A program made the position numbers and the translations under genes. A DNA stretch of 64,000 nucleotides from Allobosea sp. (GTDB taxonomy: Bacteria > Pseudomonadota > Alphaproteobacteria > Rhizobiales > Beijerinckiaceae): the NCBI RefSeq assembly GCF_017308015.1, contig NZ_JAFKFW010000007.1, positions 118,844 through 182,843 on the forward strand, read 5' to 3'. This document shows positions 50,676 to 59,946 of this stretch, in pieces; the first letter of the stretch is position 1; every line of letters starts with the position of its first letter. The notes below the pieces were generated by a model that saw only the letters and a list, made by a program, of their open reading frames with translations, did not search any database and had not been told where the DNA came from.

Positions 50676-53600
50676 ATGAGCCAAGCCTCCGCTTCCGCAG
50701 TCGCCACCGTCACGAGCCCGGCGCCCTTCGCGGGCTTCGCGCCGCCGATCCGGGAGCAATCGGCGCTGCGTCAGGCGATCACCGCCGCCTATCGACGGCC
50801 CGAGACGGAGTGCCTGCCGCCGCTGTTGGCCGCCGCGAAGCTGGCTCCGGCGAGCAAGCAGGAGATCGCCGCGACGGGCCGCAAGCTGATCGAGGCGCTG
50901 CGGGCCAAGCACAAGGGCACCGGCGTCGAGGGGCTGGTTCAGGAATATTCTCTCTCCAGCCAGGAGGGCGTCGCACTGATGTGCCTCGCCGAGGCGCTGC
51001 TGCGTATCCCGGATACCGCGACGCGCGACGCGCTGATCCGCGACAAGATCGCCGATGGCGACTGGAAGTCCCATGTCGGCGGCGGCAAGTCGCTTTTCGT
51101 CAATGCCGCGACCTGGGGCCTCGTCGTCACCGGCAAGCTGACCTCCACCGTCAATGACCGCAGCCTCGCTGCCGCCCTGACGCGCCTGATCGCGCGGGCC
51201 GGCGAGCCGGTGATCCGCCGTGGCGTCGACATGGCGATGCGGATGATGGGCGAGCAGTTCGTCACCGGCGAGACGATCGACGAGGCGCTGAAGCGCGCGC
51301 GCCCGCTGGAAGCGCGCGGCTTCCGCTATTCCTACGACATGCTCGGCGAGGCCGCGACCACCGTCGCCGATGCCGCGCGCTATTATCGCGACTACGAGAA
51401 CGCGATCCACGCCATCGGCCGGGCCGCCAACGGGCGCGGCGTCTATGAAGGCCCGGGCATCTCGATCAAGCTCTCGGCGCTGCATCCGCGCTATAGCCGT
51501 GCGCAGGCCGGCCGCGTGATGTCGGAGCTGCTGCCGCTCGTGCGCGAGCTCGCGCTGATCGCCAAATCTTACGATATCGGCCTCAACATCGATGCCGAGG
51601 AGGCGGACCGGCTGGAGCTCTCGCTCGACCTGCTGGAAGCGCTGAGCTTCGACGATGCGTTGAAGGGTTGGAACGGCCTCGGCTTCGTGGTGCAGGCTTA
51701 TGGCAAGCGCTGCCCCTTCGTACTCGACTGGATCATCGATCTCGCCCGCCGCTCCGGCCGGCGCATGATGGTGCGCCTCGTCAAGGGCGCCTATTGGGAT
51801 GCCGAAATCAAGCGCGCGCAGGTCGACGGGCTCGCCGATTTCCCGGTCTATACCCGCAAGGTCCATACCGACGTTGCCTATGTCGCCTGCGCCCGCAAAT
51901 TGCTGGCGGCGCCGGACGCGATCTTCCCGCAATTCGCGACGCATAACGCCCAGACGCTGGCGACGATCTATCATCTCGCCGGCAACGACTTCGCGGTCGG
52001 CAAATACGAGTTCCAGTGCCTGCACGGCATGGGCGAGCCGCTCTATGACGAGGTCGTAGGCCAGGACAATCTCGACCGGCCCTGCCGCATCTATGCGCCG
52101 GTCGGCACGCATGAGACGCTGCTCGCCTATCTGGTGCGCCGCCTGCTCGAGAACGGCGCGAACTCCTCCTTCGTGAACCGCATCTCCGATCCGAAGGTGA
52201 CAATCGACTCGCTCGTCGCCGATCCCGTCGATGTCGTCGAGGCGATGCCGGTCATCGGCATGCTGCATGACCAGATCGCGCTGCCGGGCGATCTCTACGG
52301 CGCCGACCGCGCCAATTCGAAGGGCATCGACCTCTCGAATGAGGCGGCTTTGGCCGAGTTGGCAGGCAATCTCGCGGCGACGGTCGGGCAAAGCTGGCAT
52401 GCCGTGCCGCTGCTCGCCGACAACTCGACTGCCGGCACGACGCGGCCGATCCTGAACCCGGCCGATCATTCCGACGTCGTCGGGCAGGTCACCGAGCTTG
52501 CGGTCGAGGATGCCGCCAAGATCGCCCGCCTCGCCGCCGAGGGCGGCAAGGCCTGGGCTGCCGTGCCGCCGGCCGAGCGCGCCGCCTGCCTCGACCGTGC
52601 CGCCGATATCATGCAGGCTCGCATCGAGACGCTGATGGCCATCGCCATGCGCGAGGCCGGCAAGTCGGCTGCCAATGCGATCAGCGAGGTGCGCGAGGCC
52701 ATCGATTTCCTGCGATACTATGCCGACCAGGCGCGCAAGACGCTCGGGCCGGCGCATGCGCCGCTGGGGCCGATCGTCTGCATCAGCCCGTGGAACTTCC
52801 CGCTGGCGATCTTCACCGGTCAGGTCGCGGCGGCGCTCGTCGCCGGCAATGCGGTGATGGCCAAGCCCGCCGGCGTCACGCCGATCATCGCCCATGAGAG
52901 CGTGAAGATCCTGCACGAGGCCGGCGTCCCGCGCAGCGCGCTGCAGTTCACGCCCGGCAGCGGGCGCCTCGGCGCGGCACTGGTCGGCGCGGCCGAGACG
53001 GCCGGCGTCATGTTCACCGGTTCGACCGAGGTCGCGCGCGGCATCCAGGCCCAGCTCGCCGAGCGCCTCTCGGCCGAGGGCAAGCCGATCCCGCTCATCG
53101 CAGAGACCGGCGGCCAGAACGGCATGATCGTCGATTCCTCGGCGTTGGCCGAGCAGGTCGTCGCCGATGTCATCGCGTCGGCCTTCGACAGCGCCGGACA
53201 GCGCTGCTCGGCGCTGCGCGTGCTCTGCCTGCAGCAGGATATCGCCGATCGCACGCTGCACATGCTGCAGGGCGCGCTGAAGGAACTCACGATCGGCCGC
53301 ACCGACAAGCTGAGCGTCGATATCGGCCCGGTGATCAGCGAGGGCGCCCAGCGCGAGATCGACGAGCATGTCGCGCGCATGCGCGGCCTCGGCCGCAAGG
53401 TCGAGCAGCTCCCGCTGCCGGACGCCGCGGCGAAGGGCACCTTCGTGCCGCCGACCATCGTCGAACTGAAGAGCCTTACCGATCTGAAGCGCGAGGTCTT
53501 CGGCCCCGTGCTGCACGTCATCCGCTATCAGCGCGACGATCTCGACAAGCTGATCGACGAGGTCAACGGCTCCGGCTATGGCCTGACCTTCGGCCTGCAC

Positions 53601-54377
53601 ACGCGGCTCGACGAAACGATCGCCCATGTCACCAGCCGCATCAAGGCGGGCAATCTCTACGTGAACCGCAACATCATCGGCGCGGTGGTCGGCGTGCAGC
53701 CCTTCGGCGGCCGCGGCCTTTCGGGCACCGGGCCGAAGGCCGGCGGGCCGCTCTATATCGGCCGTCTCGTGCGCAGGGCGCCGATCCCGCCGCAGCACAG
53801 CTCGATCCACACCGATCCGGCGCTGCTCGAATATGCAGCCTGGCTCTCCGGCAAGGGTCTGAACGCTGAAGCGAACACCGCCCGCGAGATCGGCGGCCAT
53901 TCGGCGCTGGGCTTGCATGTCGAGCTGGCCGGCCCGGTCGGCGAGCGCAATCTCTATGCGCTGCATCCGCGCGGCCGCATTCTCCTCGTGCCGCAGACCG
54001 AGGCCGGCCTCTACCAGCAGGTCGCGGCGGCGCTGGCGACGGGCAACCAGCTCGTCATCGACGTGGATTCCGGCCTGAACGGCGCGCTCTCTGGTCTGCC
54101 GGGGACTGTCGAAGCCCGCATCAGCTGGACCTCGGACTGGGAGGCCGACGGCCCGTTCTCCGGCGCGCTGGTCGAGGGCGACACCCAGCGCATCGGCGAG
54201 GTGAACCGCCGCATCGCCCAGCTCCCCGGCCCGCTCGTGCTGGTGCAAGCGGCGAGCACGGAAGAGCTGAAGCGCGACCCCGATGCCTATTGCCTGAACT
54301 GGCTGCTGGAGGAGGTCTCGACCTCGATCAACACCACCGCGGCCGGCGGCAATGCCAGCCTGATGACGATCGGCTGA
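50676..54377 (+). CDS. putA: Bifunctional proline dehydrogenase / L-glutamate gamma-semialdehyde dehydrogenase PutA
   Basis: PutA (1233 aa) oxidises proline to glutamate in two steps. The proline dehydrogenase part (about 160-480) has the FAD-barrel motif KGAYWDAEIKRAQ near 370 and FATHNAQTLA. The aldehyde dehydrogenase part (about 520-1000) has ISPWNFPLAIFTGQ, GGQNGMIVDSS and the catalytic Cys of GQRCSALRVL near 843. A carboxy-terminal extension of about 200 residues follows, as in type B PutA. No amino-terminal ribbon-helix-helix DNA-binding domain is present, so control must come from the divergent Lrp-type protein. Confidence 0.97.
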   Translation: MSQASASAVATVTSPAPFAGFAPPIREQSALRQAITAAYRRPETECLPPLLAAAKLAPASKQEIAATGRKLIEALRAKHKGTGVEGLVQEYSLSSQEGVALMCLAEALLRIPDTATRDALIRDKIADGDWKSHVGGGKSLFVNAATWGLVVTGKLTSTVNDRSLAAALTRLIARAGEPVIRRGVDMAMRMMGEQFVTGETIDEALKRARPLEARGFRYSYDMLGEAATTVADAARYYRDYENAIHAIGRAANGRGVYEGPGISIKLSALHPRYSRAQAGRVMSELLPLVRELALIAKSYDIGLNIDAEEADRLELSLDLLEALSFDDALKGWNGLGFVVQAYGKRCPFVLDWIIDLARRSGRRMMVRLVKGAYWDAEIKRAQVDGLADFPVYTRKVHTDVAYVACARKLLAAPDAIFPQFATHNAQTLATIYHLAGNDFAVGKYEFQCLHGMGEPLYDEVVGQDNLDRPCRIYAPVGTHETLLAYLVRRLLENGANSSFVNRISDPKVTIDSLVADPVDVVEAMPVIGMLHDQIALPGDLYGADRANSKGIDLSNEAALAELAGNLAATVGQSWHAVPLLADNSTAGTTRPILNPADHSDVVGQVTELAVEDAAKIARLAAEGGKAWAAVPPAERAACLDRAADIMQARIETLMAIAMREAGKSAANAISEVREAIDFLRYYADQARKTLGPAHAPLGPIVCISPWNFPLAIFTGQVAAALVAGNAVMAKPAGVTPIIAHESVKILHEAGVPRSALQFTPGSGRLGAALVGAAETAGVMFTGSTEVARGIQAQLAERLSAEGKPIPLIAETGGQNGMIVDSSALAEQVVADVIASAFDSAGQRCSALRVLCLQQDIADRTLHMLQGALKELTIGRTDKLSVDIGPVISEGAQREIDEHVARMRGLGRKVEQLPLPDAAAKGTFVPPTIVELKSLTDLKREVFGPVLHVIRYQRDDLDKLIDEVNGSGYGLTFGLHTRLDETIAHVTSRIKAGNLYVNRNIIGAVVGVQPFGGRGLSGTGPKAGGPLYIGRLVRRAPIPPQHSSIHTDPALLEYAAWLSGKGLNAEANTAREIGGHSALGLHVELAGPVGERNLYALHPRGRILLVPQTEAGLYQQVAAALATGNQLVIDVDSGLNGALSGLPGTVEARISWTSDWEADGPFSGALVEGDTQRIGEVNRRIAQLPGPLVLVQAASTEELKRDPDAYCLNWLLEEVSTSINTTAAGGNASLMTIG

Positions 54378-54391
54378 CCCTGCTAACACGC

Positions 54392-54425
54392 GTCCAGGCG
54401 CCTCCCTTGCGGACGGCGCCTGGAC
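54392..54425 (+). terminator. Perfect 11-bp hairpin after putA
   Basis: GTCCAGGCGCC and GGCGCCTGGAC form a perfect stem around a 12-base loop just after the putA stop (54377). There is no T run, so it may slow or end transcription or protect the 3' end. Confidence 0.5.
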
Positions 54426-54467
54426 CTGCTCAAGGCTGTCCAGAACACAGCAGCATCAGGGGGAAAC

Positions 54468-55475
54468 ATGCAGACCGAACGCGTCATCCAGACCGTCGAG
54501 GCTCATACCGGCGGCGAGCCTTTCCGGATCGTGACCAGCGGTTTGCCGCGTCTGCCCGGCAGGACGATCGTCCAGCGCCGCGACTGGGTGAAGAACAACA
54601 TCGACGAGATCAGGCAGGCGCTGATCTTCGAACCGCGCGGCCATGCCGACATGTATGCGGGCTACCTGACCGAGCCCGTCTCCCCCGAAGCTGATTTCGG
54701 CGTCATCTTCGTCCACAACGAGGGCTACAGCGACCATTGCGGCCACGGCGTCATCGCGCTCGCGACCGCCGCCGTCGAGCTCGGCTGGGTCAAGCGCACC
54801 GAGCCGGAGACGCGGGTCGGCATCGACGCGCCCTGCGGCTTCATCGAGGCCTTCGTGACCTGGGACGGCAAGCGCGCCGCCAGCGTCCGCTTCGTCAACG
54901 TCCCCTCCTATCTCGTCCATCGCGACGTCAGCGTGGAGACGCCGACCTACGGCCGCGTCACCGGGGACATCGCCTTCGGCGGCGCCTTCTACTTCTATAC
55001 CGATGGCCGCCCCTTCGACCTTTCGATCCGCCGGGACAACGCCGAGGCGCTGATCCGCTTCGGCGCCGAGGTGAAGATCGCCGCCAACAAGGCCTTCCCG
55101 GTGGTGCACCCGGAAATCCCGGAACTGAACCATATCTACGGCACGATCATCGACGGCGATCCGCTCGACCCCAAGGCGACGCAGGCCAATTGCTGCATCT
55201 TCGCCGACCGGCAGCTCGACCGCTCGCCGACAGGCTCCGGCACGGCCGGGCGTACCGCCCTGCTCCATGCCAAGGGGCTGCTGGAGCCGGGCGAACTTCT
55301 GGTCAACGAATCCATCGTCGGCTCGATCATGACCGGGCGGGTTCTGCAGGAGACCAGGCTCGGAGAGATCGACGCGATCATCCCGGAAGTCTCCGGCAGC
55401 GCGCATCTCTGCGGCCAGGCGACATGGTTCATCGACCGTGACGACCCGCTGCGGCACGGCTTCCTGCTGCGCTAG
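54468..55475 (+). CDS. Proline racemase-family enzyme, predicted trans-3-hydroxy-L-proline dehydratase
   Basis: A 335-aa protein of the proline racemase fold. The first active-site motif keeps cysteine (GYSDHCGHGVIAL, Cys91). The second, Cys in racemases and 4-hydroxyproline epimerases (SPCGTGT), is Thr here: DRSPTGSGTAGR, Thr255. That Cys/Thr pair marks trans-3-hydroxy-L-proline dehydratase, which yields pyrroline-2-carboxylate. Automatic annotation may wrongly give 4-hydroxyproline epimerase. Its place 90 bp after putA is apt, because reduction of the product gives proline, the PutA substrate. No reductase gene is seen in the window. Confidence 0.8.
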   Translation: MQTERVIQTVEAHTGGEPFRIVTSGLPRLPGRTIVQRRDWVKNNIDEIRQALIFEPRGHADMYAGYLTEPVSPEADFGVIFVHNEGYSDHCGHGVIALATAAVELGWVKRTEPETRVGIDAPCGFIEAFVTWDGKRAASVRFVNVPSYLVHRDVSVETPTYGRVTGDIAFGGAFYFYTDGRPFDLSIRRDNAEALIRFGAEVKIAANKAFPVVHPEIPELNHIYGTIIDGDPLDPKATQANCCIFADRQLDRSPTGSGTAGRTALLHAKGLLEPGELLVNESIVGSIMTGRVLQETRLGEIDAIIPEVSGSAHLCGQATWFIDRDDPLRHGFLLR

Positions 55476-55507
55476 CGCTCGCTACAGCGGACCGAGATCG
55501 CGTAAGA

Positions 55508-56105
55508 TCAGGTTGTATAGCGCCCCTGCGCGGCCGGGGTCAGCGCCTCCCTGTGTCGCGGGATCAGCGAGACCGGCCGGTCGAAGATCGGGGCCACCAG
55601 CGGAATCTGCGCGAGATCAGGCGCAGGTTCTCGACCAGCGATTCCCCCAGAGAGGCCATGCCCAGCCCTTCCGAGGCCAGCCCGACCGCGCTTGAGAAAG
55701 ACCCGACCACGAACTTGGTCTTCACCTCGATGCCCGAAAGCGAGAGTTGCGCCTCCATCAATAGCCGATTGCCGCTGCTGCCACCGAGCATGATCAGGTC
55801 ATGGCCGGCGAGGTCGGCCCAGGTGATGGACTCGCTCCCCGCCAGCGGAAGGTCGTGGCGGCAATAGACGACGAAAGGATCGCGGACCAGGATCTCGTCA
55901 TGCAGGCCCTGCTGGATCGGCGGCGGGACATGCTGGCCGAACTCCGCCTGACGCCGCTGCACCGCCTCGATGACGAGCGTGCTGGTCCGGTCGAGGATCT
56001 CGACGCGGTTGTTCGGGTGCCGTGTGGCGTAGCCGCGCAGGATACGCGGCACGCGCCCATGCATCAGCGAGGGCACCGAGGCGATCGTGATGTCGCCCGT
56101 CGAGA
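55508..56105 (-). pseudogene. LysR-family regulator remnant (effector domain only, frameshifted)
   Basis: The minus strand encodes a recognisable LysR effector domain from about GDITIASVPSLMHGRVPRIL to ENLRLI, but no helix-turn-helix precedes it: the upstream sequence is unrelated. After ENLRLI the frame shifts; another frame continues as IPLVAPIFDRPVSLIPRHRE, the normal family ending, and stops at 55508. Two lesions, a lost amino terminus and a frameshift, mark it as decayed. It may once have controlled the adjacent hydroxyproline gene. Confidence 0.75.
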
Positions 56106-56113
56106 AGCACGCG

Positions 56114-56212
56114 ATGGAAGAGAAGAAGATGCGGGCGATCGAGCAGGGCAAGGACGATCGTAGCTGGATCGACGCCACGCTGACGCGCCTGGGCTGCGTC
56201 ATCGAAGCCTGA
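56114..56212 (+). pseudogene. Possible 3' fragment of another gene (32 codons)
   Basis: A short plus-strand frame (MEEKKMRAIEQGKDDRSWID...) ends with TGA at 56210-56212. It looks like the carboxy end of a lost protein, abutting the broken LysR remnant. No family was recognised, and it may be chance. Confidence 0.3.
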
Positions 56213-56532
56213 CGCGGCGCAGCCGGACACCACGAGGCAGCGCGAACCCGTCGATCGGCCGTCGCATCCATGGCGGAGGTTTCCGGGCTCGCTTCCGGCC
56301 CGCCAGGAAGCGGAGTGCCATCTGAGGAGCGAGGCGAGCAACCAACGTCCTGCTCACCGGCTGCCCTGCACCGCGGAGAGCGCGAATCAGATCGCTGCCC
56401 CAGGTGCCGCAAACCCATCATATCGAGGCGCCGGCGACAGTCAGCACGTTGACATGAAAGTGAAATCTTCACGCCCTTGCCGCGCTCGAATCCTCAGCTA
56501 TCCTCGATGAAAATAAAACTACGGGAGGGACG
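56213..56532. other. Gene-free stretch in decayed region
   Basis: Nothing coding was recognised. The stretch includes TTGACA at 56448-56453, which lacks a good -10 partner at the right spacing, and leads into the small candidate gene at 56533. Confidence 0.35.
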
Positions 56533-56619
56533 ATGATGATCTGGGCGATGATCCTCTGGCTTGCCTGCGCCGCTGTTTTTCTTGAGCTGGTCGAGCGGGC
56601 TCCAGCTATCGACAATTAG
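56533..56619 (+). CDS. Candidate 28-aa membrane micro-protein
   Basis: ATG 56533 is preceded by a strong GGGAGGGACG ribosome site. The 28 codons begin MMIWAMILWLACAAVFLELV, a single hydrophobic helix, then stop with TAG. Good ribosome site and helix support it; length and lack of homologues known to me keep confidence low. Confidence 0.4.
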   Translation: MMIWAMILWLACAAVFLELVERAPAIDN

Positions 56620-56703
56620 GAGACGTGCCCGTCGACGCGGGGCACAACCTGCGCCTGTGGGACAGGCCGGCAGCGATGTTCTCCTGCGCCGGCCCGTTGA
56701 AGT

Positions 56704-58362
56704 TCAGGACGCCCCGGCCGACGCGAAGGCCTGCCCGACAATGCGGCGCGCGTCCTTCTGGATCGTAGCGAGATGAGCCTCGTCGCGGAAGCTTTCCGCA
56801 TAGATCTTGTAGACCTCCTCGGTGCCCGACGGGCGCGCCGCGAACCAGCCATCCGCCGAGGTGACCTTGACGCCACCGATCGGCGCATCGTTGCCGGGAG
56901 CCTTGCTCAGGATCGCCGTGATCGGCTGCCCCGCGAGCTCCTTCGTGGCGATCTGTTCTGCCGACAGGTTCTTGAGGACGGCCTTCTGGCTCGCGCTCGC
57001 CGGGGCGTCGACGCGCGCATAGTGCGGCTCGCCGAGCTCAGCCGTGAGCTTATCGTAGAGCACGCCGGGATCGTTGCCGGTCTTCGCGGTGATCTCGGCG
57101 GCGAGCAGGCCGAGGATGATGCCGTCCTTGTCGGTGGTCCAGGCCGTTCCGTCCATGCGCAGGAAAGAGGCGCCGGCGCTCTCCTCGCCGGCGAAACCGA
57201 AGCTGCCCGAGATCAGACCATCGACAAACCATTTGAAGCCGACCGGCACCTCGACGAGCCGCCGCCCCAGCTTGGCCGCGACGCGGTCGATGATCGCGCT
57301 CGACACCGCCGTCTTGCCGATCGCGGCGTCCGCACGCCAGCCCGGCCGGTTGGCGAAGAGATAGGCGCTCGCCGCCGCGAGATAATGGTTCGGGTTCATG
57401 AGCCCGCTGCTGCGCGTCACGATACCGTGCCGGTCGGCATCGGTATCGTTGGCGAAGGCGACGTCGAAACGGTCGCGCATGCCGATCAGGCTCGCCATCG
57501 CATAGGGCGAGGAGCAATCCATCCGGATCTTGCCGTCCCAGTCGGCCGTCATGAAGCCGAAGGCCGGATCGACCTCCTTGCTGACGATGGTCGCATTCAG
57601 CCCGTAGCGGTCGATGATCGGCTGGTAGTAGTCGAGCCCGGCCCCGCCCAGCGGATCGATGCCGATCACGATCCCGGCCTGGCGGATCGCCTCCATGTCG
57701 ACGACGCTCGCGAGGTCCGAGACATAACCGGTGATGTAGTCGTGCCGGTGAACATGTTCGCTCTTCAGCGCGCGCTCGTAGGGCATGCGCTGAATGCCGG
57801 CGAGCTTCTCGGCAAGGAAGGCGTTGGCCCGCTTCTCGATCCAGCCGGTCGCGTCGGTATCGGCCGGTCCGCCATGGGGCGGATTGTACTTCAGGCCGCC
57901 ATCGGCCGGCGGATTGTGCGAAGGCGAGATCACGACGCCGTCGGCGAGCCCGGCGGAGCGCCCGCGGTTATGCACGATGATCGCATGCGAGATCACCGGG
58001 GTCGGCGTGAAGCCGAGCTTCTCGTCGATGATCGTGGCGACGCCATTGGCAGCGAAGACCTCCAGCACGGTCTCGAAGGCATTGCGCGAGAGCGCGTGTG
58101 TGTCGATGCCGAGGAAGAGCGGTCCATCGATCCCCTGCTCCCGGCGATACAGGCAGATGGCCTGCGCGATCGCCAGGATATGCGCCTCGTTGAACGAGCG
58201 CAGCAGCGCCGAGCCGCGATGGCCGGAGGTGCCGAAGGCGACCTGCTGCGAACGCTGCGAAGGATCGGGCTGCTCGTAATAGGCTTTGGTGAGAGCCGTC
58301 ACGTCGACGAGTTGGCCGGGCTCGAGCCGCTTGCCGGCCAGGGGACTCACGGAATCGCTCAT
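56704..58362 (-). CDS. pgm: Phosphoglucomutase (alpha-D-glucose phosphate-specific)
   Basis: A 552-aa phosphohexomutase interconverting glucose-1-P and glucose-6-P. The sequence has the FGTSGHRG start, the active-site serine motif VVISPSHNPPADGG near 145, the metal-binding DTDADRHGIV, the sugar-binding GEESAGASFLR, and the phosphate-binding loop ARPSGTEEVYKIY near the end. ATG 58360-58362 is the normal start for this family (MSDSVSPLAGK); an upstream in-frame codon is less likely. It diverges from ugd, giving glucose-1-P for UDP-glucose. Confidence 0.96.
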   Translation of the reverse strand: MSDSVSPLAGKRLEPGQLVDVTALTKAYYEQPDPSQRSQQVAFGTSGHRGSALLRSFNEAHILAIAQAICLYRREQGIDGPLFLGIDTHALSRNAFETVLEVFAANGVATIIDEKLGFTPTPVISHAIIVHNRGRSAGLADGVVISPSHNPPADGGLKYNPPHGGPADTDATGWIEKRANAFLAEKLAGIQRMPYERALKSEHVHRHDYITGYVSDLASVVDMEAIRQAGIVIGIDPLGGAGLDYYQPIIDRYGLNATIVSKEVDPAFGFMTADWDGKIRMDCSSPYAMASLIGMRDRFDVAFANDTDADRHGIVTRSSGLMNPNHYLAAASAYLFANRPGWRADAAIGKTAVSSAIIDRVAAKLGRRLVEVPVGFKWFVDGLISGSFGFAGEESAGASFLRMDGTAWTTDKDGIILGLLAAEITAKTGNDPGVLYDKLTAELGEPHYARVDAPASASQKAVLKNLSAEQIATKELAGQPITAILSKAPGNDAPIGGVKVTSADGWFAARPSGTEEVYKIYAESFRDEAHLATIQKDARRIVGQAFASAGAS

Positions 58363-58578
58363 GTAGGCTCTCGTTCTAGGCACGGAAGATGCGACATCCC
58401 TTATAGACGCCGCCATGAACAGAGTTGCAACGGAATGCGACAGGTTCGCGGCATCTGGCCACCGGGCGACTCGGCCTTCATTCGCGTGGCCTTCACAACG
58501 CCGCTTTTCTCTCGCGCTTGTCTCAAAGCCGGGCTAGTACGCGCCCCTGCGCTATCGTCTCACGGACGGGAGTTATCG

Positions 58579-59925
58579 ATGAAGATCGTGATGGTCGGCT
58601 CGGGCTATGTCGGGCTTGTCTCCGGGGCCTGTTTTGCGGATTTCGGCCATGAGGTCGTCTGCGTCGACAAGCTGGAGAGCAAGGTCGCGGCGCTGAAGCG
58701 CGGCGAGATCCCGATCTTCGAACCCGGCCTGTCGGAGCTGGTGCGCAGCAATGCCGCGGCTGGGCGCCTGTCCTTCACCACCGATCTCGCCGGCCCGGTT
58801 GCCGAGGCCGATGCGGTCTTCATCGCGGTCGGCACGCCCTCGCGTCGTGGCGACGGCTTCGCCGACCTGTCCTATGTCTATGCCGCGACCCGCGAGATCG
58901 CGCAGGCAATCAGCGGCCATACCGTCATCGTGACCAAGTCGACGGTCCCGGTCGGCACCGGCGACGAGGTCGAGCGCATCATCCGCGAACTCAGGCCCGA
59001 TGCCGAGTTCGCCGTGGTCTCCAACCCGGAGTTCCTGCGCGAGGGCGCGGCGATCGAGGATTTCAAGCGGCCGGACCGCATCGTCGTCGGCACCGACGAT
59101 GAGTGGGCACGGACCGTGATGGCCGATATCTACCGGCCGCTCTATCTCAACAACGCACCGATCCTGAACACCGGCAGGCGCACGGCGGAGCTGACGAAAT
59201 ACGCCGCCAACGCTTTTCTGGCGACGAAGATCACCTTCATCAACGAGATCGCCGATCTCTGCGAGCAGGTCGGCGCCAATGTCCAGGACGTTGCCCGCGG
59301 CATGGGTCTTGACAACCGCATCGGCTCGAAATTCCTGCATGCCGGGCCGGGCTATGGCGGCTCATGCTTCCCGAAGGATACGCTCGCCCTGATCAAGACG
59401 GCGCAGGATTACGGCACGCCGGCGCGCATCGTCGAGACGGTCGCGGCGGTGAACGAGCAGCGCAAGCGGGCGATGGGTCGCAAGGTCGTTGCAGCCTGCG
59501 GCGGCTCGGTCAGGGGCAAGACGATCGCCGTGCTGGGCCTGACCTTCAAGCCGAACACCGACGACATGCGCGACGCGCCTTCGATCGCGGTGGTCACGGC
59601 GCTGGTCGATGGCGGCGCCACGATCCGCGCCTATGACCCCGAGGGCATGGAGCAGGCGAAAGCCGTGCTGCCGGCCGGCGTGACCTATTGCGGCGACGCC
59701 TATGAATGCGTCGCGGATGCCGACGCCGCAGTCATCGTCACCGAATGGAACATCTTCCGTGCGCTCGATCTCGACCGAGTCAAGGCGGCGATGGCAGCGC
59801 CGATCCTCGTCGATCTCCGTAATGTCTACCGGGCCGAGCAGGTTCGCGCCAAGGGCTTCATCTATGCCGATGTCGGCCGCGGCCTCGCGGCTCCAGAAGG
59901 CAAGGAAGCCGAGACGGCCGCCTGA
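58579..59925 (+). CDS. ugd: UDP-glucose 6-dehydrogenase
   Basis: A 448-aa NAD-dependent enzyme oxidising UDP-glucose to UDP-glucuronate. Features: amino-terminal NAD-binding MKIVMVGSGYVGLVSGACFA, KSTVPVGTGDEVER, NPEFLREGAAIEDF, catalytic HAGPGYGGSCFPKDT near 255-269 (Cys about 263), FKPNTDDMRDAPS, and the carboxy UDP-binding domain. The ATG at 58579 has GGGAG upstream. With pgm on the opposite side it feeds nucleotide sugars into polysaccharide synthesis. Confidence 0.97.
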   Translation: MKIVMVGSGYVGLVSGACFADFGHEVVCVDKLESKVAALKRGEIPIFEPGLSELVRSNAAAGRLSFTTDLAGPVAEADAVFIAVGTPSRRGDGFADLSYVYAATREIAQAISGHTVIVTKSTVPVGTGDEVERIIRELRPDAEFAVVSNPEFLREGAAIEDFKRPDRIVVGTDDEWARTVMADIYRPLYLNNAPILNTGRRTAELTKYAANAFLATKITFINEIADLCEQVGANVQDVARGMGLDNRIGSKFLHAGPGYGGSCFPKDTLALIKTAQDYGTPARIVETVAAVNEQRKRAMGRKVVAACGGSVRGKTIAVLGLTFKPNTDDMRDAPSIAVVTALVDGGATIRAYDPEGMEQAKAVLPAGVTYCGDAYECVADADAAVIVTEWNIFRALDLDRVKAAMAAPILVDLRNVYRAEQVRAKGFIYADVGRGLAAPEGKEAETAA

Positions 59926-59946
59926 GCAGGGTCGCGCGGCAACGAT

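Noticed and set aside
50598-54389. A 1263-codon open frame antisense to putA.
   Set aside because: It mirrors putA in a GC-rich third-position frame, has no known domain and an Arg/Asp/Ala/Gly-biased composition. It is a shadow of the real gene.
54468-55475. 4-hydroxyproline 2-epimerase.
   Set aside because: The second catalytic Cys is replaced by Thr255, which indicates trans-3-hydroxyproline dehydratase rather than an epimerase or racemase.
56773-58578. Long in-frame extension upstream of ugd, running antisense through pgm.
   Set aside because: The UDP-glucose dehydrogenase starts at 58579 with a proper ribosome site and NAD-binding motif. The extension has shadow composition opposite pgm.
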